In this document: positions 26,501 through 38,500 of the stretch, piece after piece | Layout: each line of letters opens with the position of its first letter | Position numbering within the stretch: the first letter of the stretch is position 1 | DNA from: Lingula anatina | Lineage: Eukaryota > Brachiopoda > Lingulata > Lingulida > Lingulidae | Reading direction: 5' to 3' | Assembly (NCBI RefSeq): GCF_001039355.2 | Contig: NW_019775764.1 | Span: 71,787 to 133,786, forward strand | DNA: 62,000 nucleotides | Program-made: the position numbers and the translations under genes | The notes under the pieces: generated by a model | Databases searched by the model: none | What the model saw: only the letters and a program-made list of their open reading frames with translations | What the model was told of the DNA's origin: nothing

Positions 26501-29500
26501 AGGGGACGATTTTAGTTTGAGCAAGCCCCTAACACCCCATTCTCATAGATTAGATCGACCTACATCGGATCGACCTAACTCCCTGGGGGTTCACGCTAAA
26601 TAGCTGTCAGCCGGGCGGACACGAAAGTTAATTACCCCTTAAAGCTTGTAGTAGGTGGGGACGGACACTTAAGGGGGATTATCTGACAGTAATCTAGTGA
26701 GACTCCCCGCGGTGATAGATCGATCTAAAAGTTGTGAGAACAGAGCCTTTTTAAGAGGAGGGAATCATTAAAAAACGTTCAAATGTGTTAAAGCTGGTGC
26801 GCTTTCCATTCCACAGTGGCTGTTAGGCGGACGGTTCACGCAGAACGGACCGTGCACGTGACACCGGTGTAACAAAACTCAGAATCAGTGTAACAGAAAG
26901 TCCGCCCTCCATATGATTATAATGGTTAAGGTTAGCCTGAGCTTAGTGGGGCAAAATGTAGGGCAATGCTTACCTGTAAAAATGAATGGGTAACGAAGTC
27001 TATGTCATGGGGGACTTTATCTCGCGTCACACCGACTCAACGTGTCTCTTAAGCCAATTCCCTTGACGCATATCTGACCACTGACAATTCTTGTCTTATT
27101 TTCCAGGTTGTGGACATGCGCTGGGGTGTCCGAGACGAGGCTACAGATGATCACATGACCACCGATCTCTGTATGCAGGAGATTAGCAACTGCCAGAGAT
27201 TATCAATGGGGCCAAACTTCGTGGTAAGTTCATGCCGTCATTGACAATTATCATACCCGTACCTCAGTTTTGATTAAAGAACTTCAAACAATATACAGAT
27301 GGAGTGGGTAGTTCTAGAAATTCATTTAAAGAAGCGGAAAAAATGACTTTGACATTTGAGCCGTCAACGTGTTCGTTTGGCCTCCATACGCGAACTCATA
27401 CGTGATGAAATAATGCACCAGTTGTGTTCGGTGCAACAAACAACGTATAAACTTGCAAGCGACCAATTGTAAAAATGCATACTACTCTTCTGCAAAAAAG
27501 CGAGTATCATACCTCCCAAAACCTTGTATGTACCGGTACATGCTACACTCATCGTGCTTGAGGCATTCCGCCATTTGAACTAAGCGCTGTAAGGCACAGC
27601 TGTATTTTACCAGTACAGCTGCACATCCATTGGATACACGGAGGCCAACATTCTGGCAGTACCCACTTGGCCTGAAGTTCAGGGCACCATACAAGTAACT
27701 GAAATTTCAAAGCAGAGGAAGTTCCTGGGTTAATTATTTAGTAACAAAGCCAAGTAAACGGCGCACTTACTATCTAATTTACATCGGGATTCTTGATAAT
27801 AGTATAAACTGTCTTCTGAGATTTCAGAGTGCAAGTGAACTTGACCCTTTTGGTCTCCCAATGGAATTCCCGCCGAGTTCCCTTAGTCTAATGCAACACA
27901 AAATGTACGGAATTACTTACCGGTTAATTAAATCTAAGTTAATGAGAAATTGCACCATTGCTTTAGCTTTGTCTGCGAGGCGAAATTCACCAAGTCTGTG
28001 AATTAATTTAAACTAAGATCGTTGCATTATTGATTAAAGTGTGATTTATGAAAGTTTTGCCCTGTGGCGCTTTAGTGTGAAAGAGAACGAGATTTATAGG
28101 ACACAGCAGACACGGCGAATTCATTTCCTGTTTCAGATTTGGTTGGTCGTGATGCTGTTTTTAGTATTGACCAAGAGTGAACGAATAAGTTTTTAGGAAG
28201 TGTTTGTCAATCGAAACGTAATGCATGTAGAACTAAATTCTGGTGCAAAAAAGTGTTAGCATATCACCCAAAACTAAAGAAAAAATCAATAAATAAAATA
28301 AAATTGAAAATAAAAAATAAAATAAAATGAAAACGGGGATTAAAGAATGTATTTGTGAATGCATGCACAGAGTGCAAGGAATTTTCTGCAGGAATTTTAC
28401 CTAAATGTGTACTGCGCTACCTATGTCCTAGGGCGTATTCCCATAGATTTTAGATCGATCTGTCCCCATGGGGAGTCTCACTAGATTACCGTCAGATAAT
28501 CCGGCTTAAATGTCCGTCCCGCCTACTACAAGCTGTAAGGGGGTAATTAACTTTCGTGCCCGCTCGGCTGAAAGCTATTTAGCGTGAACCCCCAGGGAGT
28601 TAGGTCGATCTAGTTGGATTGATCTGATCTCTGGGAATAGAGTCCTAGTTGCGCCAGATAAACAATGTATAGCACAGAACAGATATTCTAAGTATGAAAA
28701 CAAACTCGCTGACAGAACCGGGCTCTCCCGACCCCAGCTGCTGCTGCTATCTGCACACACGTTCTTATTTTGATACACGGTGTTCACAAAAGTACATGTA
28801 AACTAGGGTTAAGAGATTAAAAAAATTATTCTGCTTCATAGCAACGTTCACACTGTGCTGCATACGCATACACTTTATTAATGAGATATATAATCTAATC
28901 TAATGTTACTGGTGGGTTAATTGCCCAAATGCTGATGAAATGTTCCATGTCTGATGATTTTATTCAATGAGCAAAATGAATCTCAAACTACCGAAACTCA
29001 TAACAGTCGTCTTCTTTCTCCAATCAATTCATTTAGGTGTTACTTGGGCAGAAGTATGGCTACCGACCTATACCAACGACAATCCTCGCGTCAGAATTCG
29101 AGAAACTGCGAGAGTGTATCAAAAACGTCCCCAGTGACCTGGATCTCATTGACCTCTGGTACAAACGTGACGACAATGCTGTTCCACCAGTGTACATTCT
29201 ACAACCAATCAGCTCGATCCTTACAAATTTCAATAACAAGGTGAGACCAATAAGTATGGATAAAATTGCCATATCGGATTTTAAAAAGAAATGTTAAACA
29301 TGTTTACAAAAATGTGCACAAGTCTGACACTTAAGGCCTAGCCTGAACATGATACAAAAACTGAAGTTGTTTTTGGCATGCTTCTCTATTTGTACCAAGA
29401 AAAAGAAGGTCTTTGTTGTCTATCAAAATAAAAGAACGGAAACAAAATATGGAAGTCAATGGATAATAAATGCATTTAAACATTTTGCACTGCTGGCGTG

Positions 29501-32500
29501 CATGGGCTAGAATATCATGTATTTTTACGACATTAATTTTTTAAATATTCATTTAGATTGTTCTTGTGCTTCTCATTAATCTAGTTTGTCTTGACTTGCT
29601 TGTAGCGCCACCAGCGGCTCCAGGAGGCAGATCAGAACACGTGGTGGGAGACCATGGGCAAGCTGCAGAGAATGCTCCGAAAGGCGGCGCAAGTGATGTT
29701 CATTACCAAGAAACTCAACAAGGAGCAGATGCACAACTATTTTATGTCAGGTAGCTAGACCTCTTTGAATGAAAAACTAGACACCAACCCCCTAAAACCA
29801 AGAACAGATTTACATAAAAATCTCGTTATCAGAAAATGGAGATAGCCAAAAGCGATATGTTTATACAGTGGTGGGCCCAGGTCACAATAAGGCATGCCCC
29901 CCCCCTCCCCCACCTTGGCCCCTTTCCCCTTCTCAAAACAGTATAACATTCGAAACATGACAAAATCTATTATTTTGCGTCCCTATACTTTATTTATTAC
30001 ATTTTTAATATATCTCTGTATTCTTCCTTTACACATNNNNNNNNNNNNNNNNNNNNNNNNNNNNNNNNNNNNNNNNNNNNNNNNNNNNNNNNNNNNNNNN
30101 NNNNNNNNNNNNNNNNNNNNNNNNNNNNNNNNNNNNNNNNNNNNNNNNNNNNNNNNNNNNNNNNNNNNNNNNNNNNNNNNNNNNNNNNNNNNNNNNNNNN
30201 NNNNNNNNNNNNNNNNNNNNNNNNNNNNNNNNNNNNNNNNNNNNNNNNNNNNNNNNNNNNNNNNNNNNNNNNNNNNNNNNNNNNNNNNNNNNNNNNNNNN
30301 NNNNNNNNNNNNNNNNNNNNNNNNNNNNNNNNNNNNNNNNNNNNNNNNNNNNNNNNNNNNNNNNNNNNNNNNNNNNNNNNNNNNNNNNNNNNNNNNNNNN
30401 NNNNNNNNNNNNNNNNNNNNNNNNNNNNNNNNNNNNNNAAAAAAAAAAAACAGATTTAGGAAGATGCCTCATCTTCTGAAGTTGTTGATTGTCGGAATCT
30501 AAATATTTAGTAACGTTTATTGGTTTATGTTTGATATAGACGAAAGGTACAAGATCGTTTTTATAAAAATGGTATAGTCCTACGCAGCCGTTCCCAGTGT
30601 AGCTTTTCATTGTTTTGAAGTAAGTGTAATTATTAAAAACATTATTAAAAAAAATTCTTACCATTTTTTGTACCAATGGATATCAACACCTTAATTAATT
30701 TACTTCAAGGATAAGTGCCCTGAGTTGATGATTTATACGAATGCCTCTTACAAAAAACTAATAAGTACGTTTTCGGAATAATTTGAATACGTCACATCAG
30801 TATTTGCCTTTCATAAAACGAAAATTTCCTGTCGATTTTTACATTAAGTACAGTGTAGCTTATGAGGTCTATGGAATCTTAATTTATCAACGTCACAGAA
30901 ATCTGCAAAAAAAAAAAAAAAATCAGTCAAAACTTATTTTCCGAGAAATCCGTTTGCGCTCAACTATGCCTTATCCGCATGGACAACTTCTGTGCATTTT
31001 AACCCAATCTCTGTGTTGCTAGGAACAACAAATTGTTAATCACGGTAATTACCAAGAACTTTATCAAACCACTAAGCGCCGGGGCGTGTCTTCAATGGGA
31101 AGCATCCGGTTTTTCAAGACTCGCGTAAGACTAAATGAACAGTTTATTCAACACGCAATCTCTTGTAGGAACCTTTTTACGTAGACCAGCTTACACCGAG
31201 GAAAGCATTTATTACGCTGTTGGCTTGTATAAGAATCCATAATCCATTTACATGGGAATGTCCGTTTCTAGAGATATGTTGGACCAAGTGCACGAGTGTC
31301 TAAACTGGAGATGATTCAGTTTACAAGAAACACGCTTTCGCCTATTGAAAGGGCCAGTGATCACATACAACAGTTGAAGCAATTTTTCAACAGACCATAC
31401 CTTTTATCTGTCAGTTGTCTTCTAGAGCTTGTGCATTTCGGGTACGCATCTTTGATAAGACTAAAAGGATTTAGCGTGTTGATAGTCATTACACCGGTTC
31501 GTATGACACGCTTTACTGGTTTTGTGTTCATTTGCACTTCCAGTTCTTAAGTTGCTTTTTTTCCCATTCGTCCTACGGCTTGAGAGATGGCGATTAGCGA
31601 CGCTCAGTCGTCCCATGCTATTAGAACATGACCTGTGCTACACGTCATTACCCACATGCACTTTGGACCTCTACGTGAAGGTTTGGCTTTTCTGGACCTA
31701 TCTATGGCTCTCAGTTGGGCGTGGTAAAGGTTTCCCCGTGATGCGTGGTTATTCCTAGGTCTACGTGAGGCCAAAGTCCTACCCACGTGGCACTGTTGTT
31801 GGGTGAACCCAAACCTTAGTATTTTGGGGTCTATCCGTATGTGGTACCTATGTCGGGGGTCAACTTAGGCCCACTTATCGATACCCGAGGCCCTATGGAT
31901 GTGTTGGAAGGTTTTTTAGTTATTTGAGGTGTAAATGATTATGTTTTTCTGGATATTTTTTGCCTAATTTATGTGTTAGAACCTTGATATTTTCACTCAT
32001 ATTTATTGTTATTTCAGTGACAGAGCGAGAGATACAGCACGGCCTTTTATTGGCTGAAAATGTAGAAGAACACTGCCTGGCATATATCCGCAATATCAAA
32101 AATGTGAACATAGCTCTTCTCCGATTTGCTTCAAAATTTGTTGACATTGCCGCCAGAAGCGTCGACAACGAGGCTCAGAAATACCTGAACGCTCTCCGGG
32201 ACGAAAAGATTCCAAAGAAACTTCCGGCTTCAAATATCGCGAGATTTGAGGTTGAATGGAGCGGAAAGGAAGGAATTGACAAAGAGGCTCACGCGGAATA
32301 TTTAAAAGAGTTCTGCGAGCACTATTTCAATGACATCATACGGCTCGTAGACCAGGCGATGGATAGACACGAGCAGTTGACTAGCGATAGCGTGTATAGT
32401 GACGTATTGCAGCATCTTCACGCCTGTGAGACATTTTGTAAAGTGTTCCAGGGACGTGAAGAGACTGTAGAGAAAATCCACCAGTATATCATGGGAAGTT

Positions 32501-35500
32501 CGGTGGAACCACTGGTGCTAAGCGGAGAAAGCGGGTGCGGGAAGACGTCCCTCATGGCCAAAGGGGCTAGTAAGGTATGTTCATATTTGTCATTTTTGGT
32601 TTTCTGCTTTTCAAACGTAAATCTTAATGGTATTAAAGTCTTTCATACGATAACAATGTAAAACTAACGTAAAAAAATATTTAAACAATCGTTCATCTAG
32701 GAATTTTAGAAGATGACATTATAGTTGAAGGTTTAAAGCAAATCACTAATTGATCAGGTGTAAAATATTTTTTGTGTTCACTTATAGTATGAATGGAGTT
32801 AGATGACGAAAATAAACTCCTATACTGGACCCTTCCTAGAAACGTAAACACGACGTTTCTATGATACCACAATGCCTTCTCCAGGTGAAATGATTTTGGG
32901 TTGTCATCAGTGTCATATGGTGACAGTCTACGCGGGATGTCGGGTCCTGGGGGATCTAAGATTTGTGCACTGTGTGTGTGTATATGTGGTGGTGGCGAGG
33001 TACTAATGACCACAAAATTCACACCTAACACAATGTACCAAAGTCACATGCTTCTTTTCTATTCCAGGTACCTGACTGGTACCCGGACACAGTGGCCCCA
33101 GTCATGATCATCCGTTTCCTGGGAACTTCCCCTGACAGCTCCAGCATCATTCCACTACTAAAAAGTCTCTGCCACCAGATAGCGCACGTCTACTGCCAAG
33201 ACATGACCGAAATTCCAAACGAACTTGCCCCCTTGTGCCAGCATTTCAAGAAGCTCCTGACGTGCATGACTGAGTTGCGCCCTCTGGTGATATTCTTAGA
33301 CTCATTGGATCAATTATCTGGAACGGACGGGGCCCACCAGTTGGCATGGTTACCGATGAGTCTTCCGAAGAATGTCCGCATCATAGTCTCTACGCTTCCG
33401 AACTATTTCAGCATTTTAGACACCCTGAAGAGGATGATATCGGAAGAGGGGAATTTCGTTATCATCACTCCTCTTGGTCAGGACCTTGGAAGTGCCATAC
33501 TGAGGTCGTGGCTGGGACGTGCAAATAGGTACTTGTGTGAAACTATCCCCTTATATACGACAAAATAGTTTTTTTGTCCCTTGTGTAAAAGTAATATAGT
33601 TTTATAACTAAATATAAACCCTTGGAGCGTGATTCATATCCCAATGTCATGGTTTAGACGAGCAAATATATAGGTATTTGTGTAAAGTATTCCTTAATAT
33701 GACGAAAAAAGTTTTTGCTCTCTTCTTCCTCTCTTGTGTAAAAGATTTGAGAGTGCTTGGTATATTATTCATATTGTCATATTATTTATAAATCAATCAT
33801 TTAAGGTCAATCACAGAGGAGCAGTGGAAAATCGTCAACGAGGCAATCTCAAAGTGTAATCTCCCTTTATTTGTGAAGCTGGTCTGTGACGAGATCTGCC
33901 GCTGGAAATCCTATAGCAAGCCGCAACTTACGACTCTATGCTATACAATCCACGACACCATCATCAAGCTCTTTGACAGAATTGAGATCCAGCACGGCAA
34001 AACGTTGGTGTCTCACGCACTCGGGTACATCACGGCGTCCAAGAGTGGCGTCAGTGAGGCAGAGCTCGAGGATCTGCTCTCTTTGGACGAAAAGGTTTTG
34101 AATGACGTCTACCAGTACCATCTGCCGCCAGTGAGGCGCATCCCACCGCTGCTTTGGACCAGGTTACGGAGTGACCTCCCTGGGTACCTGTCTGAAAGGG
34201 AAGCAGACGGGGTCAGCGTGGTTAACTGGTACCATCGCCAGTTTATCGACGCATCTCGTGAACGCTACTTCCGAAATCTTAACTTCCTCAGCGAGATACA
34301 CTCGAACATTGCCGAATATTTCCTGGGGACTTGGGGCGGCGGGAAACCAAAACCATTTGAATACTCAGATTTGCAAAGACAAAGGTTTGGACTCGAGGAC
34401 AAGTACGGCGAAAGTGACCGAAAACTGCCGATCCAACCTGCTATGTTCTATGACGACCAGGGTAAAGTTACCAGGTAAACCACTGATTGAATAATTACAA
34501 ACCACTTTGATCTATCTCTTGGTGATTGCCTTCCATTAAGAGAGATCTCCATATGCTTCCCTTTTCCAGCCCCTCTTTCATCCCACCCCAATTCAAAGGA
34601 TATTAGTTGTACGTAGGATTTATAGCTTGGCGTAGATAAACCCTTTATTACTACAAAGAATAGCACTGCGCATAGGTAAAGAACATATATTGTAGACTTA
34701 CAAGACAGCATCGCATACACTGTGCTTAAAAAGGTGATTGCTAATGAACACTATTGTGACATTTTTTGTTCCCTGCAGGTACAACTTGCGCAAACTCAGT
34801 GAGCTACCCTTCCAGCTGATCCGATCCCACAGGTACGACGATCTCTACCAACACTGTCTCTTCAACTACCAGTTCCTCCTGGCCAAACTCAGCAGCATGC
34901 CCCTCCAGGCCTCCCTACAGGACTTCGAGGACGCCCTCGACTATGTCTTCGACAAGGACACCAAGTTGCTATCAGACACCTTGCGGTTGTCCGGTTCTGT
35001 CTTGGCCCATCACCCGGCCATGCTGGGTCCACAAATAACGGGGAGGTTGCTGCCGTATTATAACACGCACCAAAAGATACGGGCCTTGATTCAGCAATGC
35101 GATAGTGTCGGGGTGCAGTACTGTGCGCTGGTCCCCTCATACCATTGCCTCCACACTCCCGGAGGGCCACTGCAGTATAGCCTAGAGGGACATCCGTTTG
35201 CACCTTTTGGGATTGGCGTGACGTCAGACACCCGTTACCTCATCTCAGTCTCCAACCGGATTATAATTTGGGACTTGAGCACCGGGGAGGTATTCAGGAC
35301 CGTGATACCAGGCATCGAAGGCATTATGCAGAATTTGGGTCTCAGCCCCAACGACAAGATGGCGGTGGGGTACACCAATAACAACCAGGTTGTCATCTGT
35401 ACTATAATGACTGGGGATTTCATGCTGCTTGAGAAAGTTGTAGAGGGTTCCGAGCCAATTCTGGGGAGTTCTGTCAGCAACACGCATTTTGCAGTGTACA

Positions 35501-38500
35501 CAGCATACGAGTGGTACCTGTACACGATGGATGCGGTGCTCGTATCAAAGGCCCAGGTTCCCAAAGAGTCGCCATTAATACAAATGCATCTTGGGAATGA
35601 TGGGCAACACGTGATGGTGCTGAAGAGTGGAGAGGAGGATGATAATGACATGACGTTTGAGGTGAGTGTATACCTGCGATACCAGCTGTGCTGCGTCAAT
35701 AACGAAGACTCGCACACTTATTTACCTTATGCATTGAAGTTCATTGGAAGTAAAACATGGCAGCTCCAGGATTTTCCCAAAGAATTTGGGGGGAGTAGGG
35801 TACAACAGTACCAGTAAAAATATTTGACACGAGACAATTATTAAAAAGTAGTCGGGTCTCTTTTTGCTGTGCTCTGGTCCATTGGTTACCTCAGAAAGTA
35901 AGAGGAGGCGTGCCAGGTGTCCTATGCACCCTCACCCTTTCGGTCCCCCGTTGACTTAAAACGAGTTTTGATTAATGTATAATATGATCAGTCGGTTTAC
36001 ACGTCTTTCCAATTCTTTGCATCAGGTGCAAAATGGGACGGTGGACTCGTTCGAATTCCACAGTGCAATGGCCATCGCTCAAGACATGTCTACCATCTAC
36101 TGCTGTATTGAAATCAGCGACAACTGTGTCGCCGTCTACAAGAGAGACAACGGAGCCTGGAGGTAGGTGTCCTAAGAATCAAACAACAAACACAGTACCA
36201 CATCATGTGGTACCCTTGGCATAGGCGGTTAAGATTATTTCACCCCTACAAAACATGTAATAGCGCTAAGAATTAAATATTCCGGAATGCTGTACTGCAA
36301 CTAATAAAATCAGCACAATGTCATTGTTACAACCAGAATGATGCTTTAAGAACTGTAGACAGTAGACAGATAATTCTCCTTAATTTCTAATATTGAATTA
36401 TATGAATCAAAACGCGTGGAAGTTGTAAAGCAAATAATGAGTATCTGGAAAAAGCACACCCTACCCACATTGTTCTGGAAACTAGGATCTTTAAACAATT
36501 TTCGCTGTCTTGAGAGGTATATACCATAATCAGTCTCCTTGTGAGTTAGAATTAAAAAAACTGTGTATACATACATGTAAAACATTTCGAACGTTGTTAC
36601 ACCGGTGTACAACGGAAACAAAATTATTCCGACCACTGTAGTATATATATAGATCGTAATTCTATAACAGTTTTGAATATTGCACACCAGTGCGCCTATC
36701 TTGACTTTTAGGAATGTACATTTGCAATAAAAATTCAATTTGTGCTATACAGGCCGCATTCAGAACAGTGGACTTACTAGTCCGAGGGTCAAATATTGAG
36801 ATCGATCGCACTTAGTATGGTTTTAACCCATTCCTAACCACCCCTAGGTACAACCGCACCCTGGACGAGAACCACGACCCAGTGTTTGCCCTGACTCTGT
36901 GCGAGGAGGAAACGTACCTCGTGGCTACCATAGCGTCCGGGTACAAACTGTGGGATCTGAAGACAGACAAGGTGAGGAGAGCGATGATAGGTTACTCTAG
37001 CATTACCCCGGAATAGTGAGGATAGGATAACTCATGCAGTCACTTTTGTATTTCTGTTATTTATGCATTATTGCGCTATGTCAGGGTTTTCAACAATATG
37101 AACTAGGTAGCATGTAATGTTTTATTTTGAATATTACGTCTGCGTACGTGTTGGCTATCAAGCATTTATTTCAAAATACAATGCTGATTAATTACATAAC
37201 AGGTGCATTTTAAAGTGAATAGACCCTTATCATAACTATTTTAAAGGTCAAGCACCTGAAACTTCCGTCTGGAATCCGGAACATTCCGACCAAGAACCAA
37301 CTTACCGGCGTCGTTAACTTCACAAAGCACAGCTATTTCGTGGTGGCGGGTGTGCGGAAGAATCTCTATGTCTGGGACGTCAAGAATGGGAATCTCGTGA
37401 AGACCCTTGATGCACATTTCGGGCGTATTATTGCGCTACAGGCTGTGACGTCCAACAACATGAATAAGGTAGGCCTGCTGGTGGTTTGTAATTATAATTC
37501 AATTTTAGCCCAAATTATTGCATATTCAGTTGGACATTGATTTATATATAGCAATTGTTTTCAACACATTCTGTCATTTTAGCGAAAAGGAAGGACAGAT
37601 TATCAAAATGCAAGTATTTATTTGGGCTGTTGCTTATTTTTTTCTACCATTTATGTGAACTTGTCTCATTTCATGATATATCCAGAATAATCACCTTTGC
37701 TGATATTTTATCACAGGTAATCTCTTCTTCAATCGACAAAACCATAAAGGTATGGAACTTCGACAACATCTACGAGGATGTTCACACAATAGACCGCCAC
37801 GAAAAACCCATAGAATCTCTCAGCCTGGCCAACTACGCTTATTTGGGGGTAACAACCACCCGGAACAACATTGGGGTATGGAATCTCGAAAACGGACACC
37901 TTCAGAAGATTCTCTCAAGCAGTTCCCACAGTTCCATAGTCACGCATGCGTGCATAACAGCGGAAGCTCAGTACGTCATCAGCGCCGAGTCAAACAACGT
38001 GTTTATCTGGGACCTCCCGCAGGCGAAGATCGTTCGGCAGGATCCGGAGAAGGAGGTGCTTCAGCTGGAGTTGAACGAAGGGGATGAGAAATACACGGTC
38101 ATCTCTCGCTCTGCAGGCACCAAAGCCCGCGTGACCTGCAGGACCATACCCGAAGGGGACACTGTATACAGTTTTGAGTATAGCTTCAAGAAGTTCAAAA
38201 GGGCGGTGCTAAGCAAGGACGGTGTCTTCGTCGTGGTCGCCGCTGTGCAAAAGAATGACGAAGTTCTGGGCGTGTTTCAAGGCAAAACGGGTGCCTTCAT
38301 CTACAATGTCCAGCTGAAGTATAACAGTTACAAGGAATTCACCCAGTTAGTGGCAATGCCCAATGAACCCACCCACGTTGCACTCATTGACTCCGAAAAG
38401 GGCAACATTTTTGACATCAAGAAAAAATCTCTGGTGCGCTCCATCCCCAAATGGAACGGACTCTGCACGCAGAATGGTAAATACGGGCTATACGCCCCCT

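Larger units (their letters stand above)
23745..26895. repeat. Three tandem copies of a ~1.2 kb repeat in NWD2-like intron 2
   Basis: The landmark TCATGAAGAGGGCCAGTTTG occurs near 23,811, 25,089 (one change) and 26,239, giving periods of about 1,278 and 1,150 bases. Downstream blocks (TAGTTTTAGCAAGCCCCTAA and following) repeat in the same order. The third copy is shorter and is interrupted by a MITE at 26,533-26,751. A GTGTAACAAAACT...GTAACAGAAAG block flanks the array at about 23,745 and 26,870. No coding content recognised. Confidence 0.8.

Noticed and set aside
30029-30676. Long frames over 29,894-30,676
   Set aside because: They run through 402 Ns and have no meaning.
37555-37716. N-terminal part of the open frame before NWD2-like exon 13
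   Set aside because: Intron sequence read through; the acceptor TCACAG at 37,716 starts the exon and restores the WD-repeat frame.
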